Assembly: GCA_009676745.1 (NCBI GenBank) | Contig: CP046063.1 | Span: 1 to 39,649, forward strand | Direction of reading: 5' to 3' | DNA from: Leuconostoc mesenteroides subsp. mesenteroides | GTDB lineage: Bacteria; Bacillota; Bacilli; Lactobacillales; Lactobacillaceae | DNA: 39,649 bases | In this document: one piece after another, positions 33,603 to 39,649 of the stretch | Layout of the letters: every line of letters starts with the position of its first letter | Position numbering within the stretch: the stretch's first letter is position 1 | Program-made: the position numbers and the translations under genes | Notes under the pieces: model-generated | Database searches by the model: none | The model's input: only the letters and a program-made list of their open reading frames with translations | What the model was told of the DNA's origin: nothing

Positions 33603-35336
33603 ATGGCAGTTTTTGGAGAAAGATTTATACTTGGATTTACAAGTCCAAGAAGTCCATATTTAATACAAGAATATATAAAAGTTATTGATAAAAATAAAAT
33701 GGATGATATTCCGTACAATAAATCCTTCCAAGAAAAATTCTATAAATTTCTTTCGAAGGCCCAGGTAGCTGGTGAAATGGCTGGAAATGCAAAAGATAAA
33801 GCCTTAGCAGGACGTGATAAACTAACCCGAATGCCTCAAGCCCTGGGGTTTTTTATCACACAAAAGGGACAAAATTTTAAAGTTACTGAAGCCGGAAAAT
33901 TATTAGAAGATAGTGCTTTGTTTGAAGACGTTTTGCTTCATCAAATGCTTAAATATCAGTTGCCCTCTTGCCTTCATAGAGAACGTAATACTAATAAAGG
34001 ATATTTTAAGATAAAACCTTTTTTGGAGTTAATAAGATTGGTTAACGTTCTTGAATATTTAACATATAAAGAAATGCTTATATTTGGAATGACTCTGACC
34101 AATTATAATAGGTTTGAAGAGACTGTTAATAAAATTAAACAATACAGAGTTGATCGTAAAAAAATAAAAAAGCAAAAGAAATCATTAAAAAGATTTGATT
34201 ATGAAACTCAACTTAATTTATTTACAAATTTGTACAAAGATATAATCGATTCAGGAAACATCGAAACACGTGAATCTAAAACTAAAACAGCGGAAGAATA
34301 TATGAAAAAAAAGATGAGTAATTGGAACGATTATACAGACTCTATTTTTCGTATTTTAAGAGCTTCTGGTATCTTTGTGTTTACAAAAGGACGATCATTG
34401 TCAATTAGCCCTAATCGGCAGAATGAAGTTGACTATATGCTTACGCACATAAAACGTGATATTGAACCAGTTGATATGAGTCGAAAAGATTTTGATGAGT
34501 ATATTTCAAATCCCTATATTCCTCAATTACTAAATGATAATAAAACAAACTTAATATCTAGTTTAAAAAAATTAGGCGGCTCCGGAAGTTTAGACGATAC
34601 AATTTATATGTTAAAGCATAATCTTAGTCAAAAACGTGAAGAGAGCAGGCAGCTAAAATTAGCAAAAAAACAATCCTCCTTAAAAGTACGAAGTAGACAA
34701 GATATCGATGATATTATTGATGTGTTCAATGACATTACTAACAATAATATCGAGCCTGCAAGTATGAGACCAACACTATTTGAATGGAATGTTTGGCGAG
34801 CAATGACTATGATAAATCATGGAAACATTCGTGGAAACTTCATTGTAGATGATTCGGGTATGCCTGTATCTACAGCTAGTGGCGGTCAAAGTGATATTGT
34901 AGGCGAGTATAGCAACTTCAATATTGGCGTAGAAGTCACTCTTTCAAAAGGAAAAAAACAATATGAAATGGAAAGTGAACCCGTAACACGCCATATTGGA
35001 GAAATGCAGATAAAAAAACCGAGCTTTGGAATATTTATAGCTGACAAATTACAGGAATCAGTAATAAACCATTTTTACACCGTTTCACACCAAAATTCTC
35101 GTATTTATAATGGTATTGTCGATATTATACCAATGGACACAAAGACATTCATAGATTTCTTTAAACAAGCGATTCAAAAAGATTTACACCCTGAAGAATT
35201 ATTTTCTATCCATGAATTTTCAAAATTAATATCCAAGCAAATGCTTTTAGACGAAAAAACTGAAGTTGATTGGCATGCAGCCGTCTTAAAAAAGGCTTTT
35301 AAAGTTACATCAATTGGAACAAACAATATAAAGTAA
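33603..35336 (+). CDS. AlwI-family type II restriction endonuclease
   Basis: The 577-aa protein shows the AlwI/PleI/Nt.BstNBI pattern: a DNA-reading N-terminal half, then FEWNVWRAMTMI and the nuclease core GGQSDIVGEYSNF-NIGVEVTLSKG (Asp431, Glu444) with ESEPVTRH after it. Such enzymes cut outside asymmetric sites such as GGATC or GAGTC. GAAAGG precedes the ATG. It sits directly after the methylase, making a complete restriction-modification pair. The exact site is inferred from the family only. Confidence 0.85.
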   Translation: MAVFGERFILGFTSPRSPYLIQEYIKVIDKNKMDDIPYNKSFQEKFYKFLSKAQVAGEMAGNAKDKALAGRDKLTRMPQALGFFITQKGQNFKVTEAGKLLEDSALFEDVLLHQMLKYQLPSCLHRERNTNKGYFKIKPFLELIRLVNVLEYLTYKEMLIFGMTLTNYNRFEETVNKIKQYRVDRKKIKKQKKSLKRFDYETQLNLFTNLYKDIIDSGNIETRESKTKTAEEYMKKKMSNWNDYTDSIFRILRASGIFVFTKGRSLSISPNRQNEVDYMLTHIKRDIEPVDMSRKDFDEYISNPYIPQLLNDNKTNLISSLKKLGGSGSLDDTIYMLKHNLSQKREESRQLKLAKKQSSLKVRSRQDIDDIIDVFNDITNNNIEPASMRPTLFEWNVWRAMTMINHGNIRGNFIVDDSGMPVSTASGGQSDIVGEYSNFNIGVEVTLSKGKKQYEMESEPVTRHIGEMQIKKPSFGIFIADKLQESVINHFYTVSHQNSRIYNGIVDIIPMDTKTFIDFFKQAIQKDLHPEELFSIHEFSKLISKQMLLDEKTEVDWHAAVLKKAFKVTSIGTNNIK

Positions 35337-35417
35337 GTGGTTTAATAAAATTCAACTACGAAAAAATCTTATTCGAATTAGACTTAAATAAATTAATAGC
35401 ATTCGTATTTTTATCTC

Positions 35418-35446
35418 TTGAAAATTTATAATATAATTTGTATAAT
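35418..35446 (+). promoter_or_regulatory. consensus promoter in the RT upstream gap
   Basis: TTGAAA (35418-35423), 17-base spacer and TATAAT (35441-35446). It starts transcription at about 35453, some 350 bases before the reverse transcriptase start, an unusually long leader that fits a noncoding RNA. Confidence 0.75.
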
Positions 35447-35452
35447 TAAACT

Positions 35453-35681
35453 ACCTAGAGTGGCCAGAAATAGCTTTAGACGAATTGATACAATGTTTCG
35501 AACATAAATGCAATAGCCTCCTGGTTTATAAATGTAATTGTGTTTGAATAATCAATTAGACTAAGAGTAATCAGCCCTATAAGTGTGAAACTAATACTGA
35601 ATAAGTTTAGGTTCTCAATGCAGGACTTCTCAAGTCTATTATACTTTTAGACAGCATAAGCGTTTTACGCTTATAAAATAA
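35453..35681 (+). ncRNA. candidate noncoding RNA partner of the reverse transcriptase
   Basis: From the promoter's start site a series of hairpins is visible: CCAG (35464) paired with CTGG (35521) enclosing ATGTT-tcg-AACAT (35493-35505); GACTT-ctc-AAGTC near 35623-35635; and ATAAGCGT-ttt-ACGCTTAT (35656-35674). No start-to-stop frame of note exists. Several defence RTs (DRT2, DRT3, DRT9) have such an RNA upstream as template or scaffold. The 3' end is a guess. Confidence 0.6.
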
Positions 35682-35729
35682 TAAAATATTTTATCAAGAA
35701 TTACTGGCAATTACAATTGATAATTAAGA

Positions 35730-35779
35730 AAAGCACCCCTGGTAGGATTCGTTGTCATCCATATATTCTCGGGTGCTTT
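35730..35779 (+). promoter_or_regulatory. long hairpin just before the RT ribosome site
   Basis: AAAGCACCC (35730-35738) pairs with GGGTGCTTT (35771-35779) and encloses an inner GGAT/ATCC stem (35745-35760). There is no T-run after it. It ends 9 bases before the AAGGA of the RT gene, so it could be the 3' end of the noncoding RNA or a control element for RT translation. Confidence 0.6.
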
Positions 35780-35801
35780 CGATATATTAAGGACTTTTAT
35801 T

Positions 35802-37307
35802 TTGGATCCAGATTATTTTTTCTCTAAAGTTAATAAAAATTACCTACACATTGATTTTCCATTATCGAAAAAAGAAGCAAGATTATTCTATAATGAATTA
35901 CTTGATGCCAAAAATATATTGTCCCACAGATTTCTTCCATTAATTCAATTTAAAATTCGCTTTAAAAAATACCCATCTAACCATAAACCTGTACTCAAAG
36001 AGAGAGAAATATCTCTAGTTTCACATCACGACTCAGGAATATACTCTTTTTTATCAAGTGTTATTAACGAAAAATATAATAGATATAGTAAAATTCACGG
36101 TATATCAGAATCATCAGTAGCCTATAGAACAATTAACCATCTTTCCAATATAACAGTTGCCAAAGAAGTTTTTGATTTCATAGACATGCAGAGCGAAGTA
36201 TTTGTCATGAAAGGCGACTTTAAAGGTTTTTTCGATAATCTAGATCATACTATTCTAACCAAACATATTTTTGAAGTTCTAGAATTACATAAAGATACTT
36301 TAGACTATAATGTTTGGTTAAAAATTATCAATAATATTGAAAATTTTCGTAAGATAGATAGAGATATCTTCACCCAAACATTTGAAAATGAAAATCTTCA
36401 TATTCAAAATAGGCATAATGTGAGCGCATACTTTAGTTCACGTAAAGATTTTGGAAGATTTATAAAAAAACATAAAGACTTAATAACTACCAATAAAAAA
36501 AATGGTATACCCCAAGGTACCGGAATAAGTGGCATTTTAGCGAATGTTTACATGGTAGAGTTTGACGAAATAATAGAAAAGTACTCATCTAAATATCAGG
36601 GTATATACAGGCGTTATTCTGATGATTTTATTATTGTTTTGCCAAAAAAATTACTAAATTACGAAACCTTCAAAATATTTGTCGACTATGTTATCAACCT
36701 AAGTCACAATATTGTTAATTTAACTATTGAAGAAAATAAAACAAAAATGTTTTCAGTGAGCAAAGGAAATGTTTTTGATATAAAAAGTAATAAGAATACT
36801 AGCTTAGATTACCTCGGATTTATTTTACAACAAAATACCATTGCTATTAGACCCAAAAGTATATACAAATTTTATTACCGTGGTCGTAGAGCTATTAAAT
36901 ACAGCACTATGGCCAGTAGACTTTACTCCATTTCAAAACAAAGAAGTAGAATAAGTAACCAAAAGATAAAAGATCTTCCTTTAAAAATCCGTTCTGATTA
37001 TAATAAAATATATGGTGGTAAAAATATTTTCACTGAAAATATTCACGAACAAAAAGCTAAAAATAATCGTGTAGAGCGAATAATTCATCATCAAAGAAGT
37101 AAAGTAGGATTACCAGAAATTAAAAAAGTCAAAAAGTCATATTTACAGAAAGTAGATAGAGCAAAACCAAGAGAGTCATTCTTGTCTTATGTAAAATTAG
37201 CAAACAAAATATTTAGCGAGGGAAGTTTTGGATATAAACTAGCATTTACAAAGCAAGCTAAAAAAACTAGAAGGAAATTTTATAAACTACGTAGAGATTT
37301 AACATAA
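35802..37307 (+). CDS. reverse transcriptase, defence-associated (DRT/Abi/unknown group)
   Basis: The 501-aa protein has RT motifs: REISLVSHHDSGIYSFL and SSVAYRTI (about 68-111), NITVAKEVFDFI, motif A GDFKGFFDNLDH (Asp139), IPQGTGISG (236-244) and YSDD (272-275), then the thumb LDYLGFI with IRPKS. The AYR...SN..AKEVF block occurs in defence RTs of the unknown-group/Abi kind. Group II maturase/endonuclease domains and retron-specific motifs are not seen. The basic C-terminal 150 residues (RRAIKYSTM, KKTRRKFYKLRRD) probably bind RNA. Start is TTG with AAGGA upstream. The subgroup cannot be named by eye. Confidence 0.85.
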   Translation: MDPDYFFSKVNKNYLHIDFPLSKKEARLFYNELLDAKNILSHRFLPLIQFKIRFKKYPSNHKPVLKEREISLVSHHDSGIYSFLSSVINEKYNRYSKIHGISESSVAYRTINHLSNITVAKEVFDFIDMQSEVFVMKGDFKGFFDNLDHTILTKHIFEVLELHKDTLDYNVWLKIINNIENFRKIDRDIFTQTFENENLHIQNRHNVSAYFSSRKDFGRFIKKHKDLITTNKKNGIPQGTGISGILANVYMVEFDEIIEKYSSKYQGIYRRYSDDFIIVLPKKLLNYETFKIFVDYVINLSHNIVNLTIEENKTKMFSVSKGNVFDIKSNKNTSLDYLGFILQQNTIAIRPKSIYKFYYRGRRAIKYSTMASRLYSISKQRSRISNQKIKDLPLKIRSDYNKIYGGKNIFTENIHEQKAKNNRVERIIHHQRSKVGLPEIKKVKKSYLQKVDRAKPRESFLSYVKLANKIFSEGSFGYKLAFTKQAKKTRRKFYKLRRDLT

Positions 37308-37406
37308 GTATTCATTTTCTAAAACCACCAGTTAATGTATAGTAATAGGACAACGCAAGGTACTTGTAAGAGGTTTGCACAATTTGAGTTTATTACCTAA
37401 AAAAAT

Positions 37407-37452
37407 AATAGCCTTATTATGATTAAAACTATTTAGTCATAATAAGGCTATT
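37407..37452. terminator. terminator after the RT gene
   Basis: Perfect 16-bp arms (AATAGCCTTATTATGA and its complement) flank a 14-base loop. A-rich sequence precedes and T-rich sequence follows, so it may work both ways. It closes the RT transcription unit. Confidence 0.7.
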
Positions 37453-37514
37453 TATGTTAAATAAGATGGGGTATAATTGTCCTGATTTTATATATACCAC
37501 CCGATCTATTACCT

Positions 37515-37688
37515 ATGACAAAAACATGTGTAGTAAAAATTTGTATAGCGAACCAGGTAGCGGGTCTTTACATTGGTTCAGAAGCATCACCTTATAAAAG
37601 CAACATTCCTCCGTTAAATATTTTTGTCAAAGAATTGGAAAAAATTGGAAGGAATGACATTGCTAATATAATTAGACAACATCTGTAA
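37515..37688 (+). CDS. 57-aa hypothetical ORF or gene remnant
   Basis: The frame begins MTKTCVVKIC and ends with an amphipathic helix, KELEKIGRNDIANIIRQHL, with protein-like composition. A strong terminator follows 7 bases after the stop. No ribosome site is seen before the ATG, so it may be the 3' end of a larger gene truncated upstream. Unknown family. Confidence 0.45.
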   Translation: MTKTCVVKICIANQVAGLYIGSEASPYKSNIPPLNIFVKELEKIGRNDIANIIRQHL

Positions 37689-37694
37689 AACAAT

Positions 37695-37725
37695 GCAAGA
37701 TACTTTTAAGTATCTTGCGCTTTTT
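37695..37725 (+). terminator. rho-independent terminator
   Basis: GCAAGATACTT and AAGTATCTTGC (11-bp perfect arms, 2-base loop) are followed by GCTTTTTATAT. It ends the short ORF or the gene it came from. Confidence 0.8.
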
Positions 37726-37748
37726 ATATCCCTTGATATAATAGGTTT

Positions 37749-37789
37749 TATAATATGCAATTTAATTATGCAAATTAATGAGGTGGAAA
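37749..37789. promoter_or_regulatory. promoter/res-like region of the resolvase
   Basis: TATAAT (37749-37754) overlaps two direct copies of TATGCAA (37754 and 37767) just before the resolvase. Resolvase genes usually sit next to their res subsites, which also serve as operator. Weak evidence: no full three-subsite res was made out. Confidence 0.35.
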
Positions 37790-38347
37790 ATGACAGTTTA
37801 TGGCTATGCACGCGTCTCAACAGCGGGACAATCGTTAAATGAACAAAAAGATACTTTGAAGAAGGCTGGTGCTGATATCATTATGAGTGAAAAATATTCT
37901 GGGACCACTACCACACGTCCCCAATTCGAAAAGTTAGTTCATTTAGTTGAACCAAATGATACTTTGATTGTCACAAAATTAGACCGTTTTGCCCGTAACA
38001 CGCGAGAAGCGCTAAATTTAATTGACTCCCTATTAAAAGAAAAAATCGTTATCAAAGTTTTAAACTTAGGAACGATTGATAACACTCCTATGGGTCGTAT
38101 GCTTGTTAGAACCTTATTGTCGGTTGCGGAGATGGAACGTGACATGATTATTGAACGTACACAAGCAGGAAAAATATTTGCTAAGCAACACAATCCTAAC
38201 TATAAAGAAGGCAGACCCAAAAGAAAAAAAGATAGCCGAAATACTGCTATCTTTGAATATTCAAAAACACATACTGTTAAAGTAACTGCCGAAGCATTCA
38301 ATATTTCACCTAGGACCGTGCAATATATTAAAAAACTATTCAGATAA
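37790..38347 (+). CDS. serine recombinase (resolvase/invertase)
   Basis: About 185 residues with catalytic Ser10 in YARVSTAGQS, the TKLDRFARNTREALN motif, MGRMLVRTLLSVAEMERDMIIERT long helix, and a C-terminal helix-turn-helix (VTAEAFNISPRTVQYIKKL). Small serine recombinase of the resolvase type, typically resolving plasmid multimers or transposon cointegrates. The ATG at 37790 with GAGGTGG upstream is the better start. Confidence 0.92.
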   Translation: MTVYGYARVSTAGQSLNEQKDTLKKAGADIIMSEKYSGTTTTRPQFEKLVHLVEPNDTLIVTKLDRFARNTREALNLIDSLLKEKIVIKVLNLGTIDNTPMGRMLVRTLLSVAEMERDMIIERTQAGKIFAKQHNPNYKEGRPKRKKDSRNTAIFEYSKTHTVKVTAEAFNISPRTVQYIKKLFR

Positions 38348-38356
38348 TCATGAATG

Positions 38357-38377
38357 CTAAACAACATTGTTGTTTAG
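38357..38377 (+). terminator. stem-loop after the resolvase
   Basis: CTAAACAAC-att-GTTGTTTAG, perfect 9-bp arms, 9 bases after the stop. There is no T-run, so termination is uncertain. Confidence 0.4.
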
Positions 38378-38379
38378 GT

Positions 38380-38508
38380 AACGGGAGAACAAATTAATAT
38401 AAATATTATCAATGACTCTGGTTCAAATTGGGATACACTTGTGGAGCAAACTAGCATTCAGACGATATACTTTAATAGGGGAGTTAAAGTAGTTTTCTGG
38501 CTAAAATG
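38380..38508 (+). pseudogene. open stretch without start, possible gene remnant
   Basis: After the stem-loop a frame of about 42 codons (…NDSGSNWDTLVEQTSIQTIY…, ending FWLK-stop) has protein-like composition but no start codon. It may be what is left of a gene next to the resolvase. Confidence 0.25.
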
Positions 38509-38572
38509 ATAAAAACATGAAACTATTACTATTATTGGTAAATTACTCAATTTTTTAAAAATTGAGGTATAA

Positions 38573-38719
38573 ATGATTTTATTGCAAAAATTTTATGTGC
38601 ATAGAGCGAAGATATACAAAAAATATTCCCTTTCAAATGATTTTAGATTGAACGAATATAAATATATGAAATACGCTTATAGAAAAATCAATACAATTAT
38701 CAGTCAAATAAAATACTAA
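38573..38719 (+). CDS. 48-aa basic small protein with sequestered ribosome site
   Basis: GAGGT four bases before the ATG starts MILLQKFYVHRAKIYKK…, rich in Lys and Tyr, 48 residues. The ribosome site lies in the 3' arm of a perfect dyad, CTCAATTTTT-T-AAAAATTGAG, so translation could be held back by that stem. No family recognised; may also be a chance frame. Confidence 0.35.
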   Translation: MILLQKFYVHRAKIYKKYSLSNDFRLNEYKYMKYAYRKINTIISQIKY

Positions 38720-38767
38720 ACGAAAAAATTAAGAAATATATTGAATATTACACATGGATATTGATCA

Positions 38768-39094
38768 CTATTTATTCAATGAACTATTTAACATACTTTT
38801 AACAGTATTCTTTGTTTGCAGACCTACTGATCTGTCAATAATTTCTCCATCCTTGTAAAATAAAAAAGTTGGAATCCCAGAAATAGAGTGACGAACATTC
38901 AGCTCCATATTTTTATCTACATTTACCTTACCAAATTTAACATTTTTGTATGATGGGTCTTCTGCTACCTTTTCTAGAACAGAATCCATCATTCTGCAGG
39001 GGGCACACCAATCCGCACGAAAATCAACTATGGTTATCCCCTTTGACACAATCTGTTCGTAATTTTCTGTTGTTAACTCAATTTCATTTACCAT
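38768..39094 (-). CDS. trxA-like: thioredoxin with WCAPC active site
   Basis: The 108-aa thioredoxin has DWCAPCRMMDS and the cis-Pro loop GIPTFLF. AAGGAG precedes the ATG. It resembles the WCPPC thioredoxin at 6177-6503 along its length (IVDFRADWC, MMD, IPT) but is not identical, so the two are old paralogues. No reductase or CstR-type operator is next to this copy. Confidence 0.92.
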   Translation of the reverse strand: MVNEIELTTENYEQIVSKGITIVDFRADWCAPCRMMDSVLEKVAEDPSYKNVKFGKVNVDKNMELNVRHSISGIPTFLFYKDGEIIDRSVGLQTKNTVKSMLNSSLNK

Positions 39095-39552
39095 ATTATT
39101 TTCTCCTTGTACTGGGATAAACTATCGCTACTGCATAAGCTTTGGTCACCTTTGAAAATTAATATTAAGAATATAAGTATTAAATTCATTTTAATTTAAT
39201 GACGTAACTGCAAAATTTGAATTAGAACATTAGCAACCTAGAGAATGGAGCTGACTATTTATTGCACTAAAAATTACTCAGACATCCAATGAACCGGATT
39301 ATTCCCATTCTGTTACTTTGTTATCATTTAAACTGCGCTTGTAGTTAAAAAAATTTTTATATCAACAAATCGTTGTTTAAAATTATATTAACGTACGGTA
39401 TTTCTTTCAGTGAACTGCTACACGATTCAAATTTAGATGAAAGATTTCTAAGTGGCTGTTATCATGATGCCTACAGACTAGATATTAATAAAATTAACCG
39501 TAGCCCATGCTGAACTTGATATGAAAACTATTATCTCTGGATCCAACACTGT
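39095..39552. other. intergenic stretch, no gene supported
   Basis: About 450 AT-rich bases before the thioredoxin. A short plus-strand frame around 39380-39510 (…SELLHDSNLDERFLSGCYHDAYRLDINK…) has protein-like composition but no proper start and stops early, so it may be a gene remnant. No promoter was assigned with confidence. Confidence 0.35.
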
Positions 39553-39649
39553 TCAATTACTAGTAATCTTACACGACAAATTTTCATTTTTACCTACTAG
39601 GATAACAGGAAACTTCTCTAGATGCTTGACATCCTTTACTATCTTGGAT
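39553..39649 (-). CDS. possible 3' end of a gene entering from the right edge
   Basis: On the minus strand an open frame enters from the window edge and ends at TGA after about 31 codons (KIVKDVKHLEKFPVILVG…). Composition is protein-like. No family can be named from so short a piece. Confidence 0.3.
   Translation of the reverse strand, partial: SKIVKDVKHLEKFPVILVGKNENLSCKITSN

Noticed and set aside
35802..37307. Retron RT with msr-msd upstream
   Set aside because: The retron-specific NAxxH and VTG motifs are not visible, and the upstream gap lacks clear a1/a2 flanking repeats.
35337..37452. Group II intron with maturase
   Set aside because: No maturase X or endonuclease domain is recognisable in the RT C-terminus, and no domain V-like hairpin or GUGYG 5' end was found.

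Overview
The window looks like an accessory region, a conjugative plasmid or a hybrid of an integrative conjugative element (ICE) and a plasmid, from a low-GC lactic acid bacterium (Lactobacillales). Supporting signs are AT-rich sequence, strong GGAGG ribosome sites, a KxYKxGKxW secretion signal, a holin-like type I toxin, a MobT relaxase and ICEBs1/Tn916-type conjugation genes. Leuconostocaceae is a reasonable guess but is not proven by the sequence. No rRNA, tRNA or CRISPR array was seen.

1-9.9 kb, stress cargo. A divergent NAD(P)-binding oxidoreductase and HxlR regulator share a dyad operator. Next is a second-copy, diverged LepA/EF-4 gene broken by a one-base shift in an A8 tract. A minus-strand operon for reactive sulfur follows: thioredoxin, CoA-disulfide/persulfide reductase fused to rhodanese, a CstR-like Cys-only sensor and an MBL-fold hydrolase. 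A 23-bp-arm palindrome with a CsoR-family core stands in front of it. Upstream of that lie a UvrA2-class ABC protein and an Lrp/AsnC regulator. A VOC (glyoxalase-like) gene is cut off at about 9.9 kb, which marks the edge of the next module.

9.9-28.7 kb, conjugation. One long minus-strand operon has the gene types of Tn916/ICEBs1. It holds small entry proteins, a fused double DUF961 protein, a coupling protein split into a membrane part and an ATPase part, oriT and a probable single-strand origin, MobT relaxase, TcpC, TcpD-like, TcpE, a Ser-rich wall-anchored protein (LPETH), ArdA antirestriction, VirB4, a VirB6-like protein, a membrane thioredoxin-like protein, three small anchored proteins and a lysozyme-CHAP hydrolase. 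A type I toxin/antisense RNA pair sits inside the operon, and a RelB-type antitoxin with a PemK/MazF-type toxin sits at its end. Divergent to it are an ImmR-like repressor and an ImmA-like protease, as in ICEBs1, but no integrase follows.

28.7-32.7 kb, control and partition. This part holds several small-RNA candidates (promoter plus terminator), a pair of convergent RNAs, a repeat-rich centromere-like region, ParA and a small partner. No replication initiator gene was found, so the replicon is incomplete in the window or depends on MobT/oriT rolling-circle replication.

32.7-39.6 kb, defence and tail. A D12-class adenine methylase and an AlwI-family endonuclease form a restriction-modification pair. 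Next is a 501-aa reverse transcriptase (YSDD) of the defence-associated (DRT/Abi/unknown-group) kind. Its 465-bp upstream gap carries a consensus promoter and a run of hairpins and very likely encodes a partner noncoding RNA; this is the best candidate for an undescribed system. A serine resolvase, small ORFs and gene remnants, and a second thioredoxin close the window.
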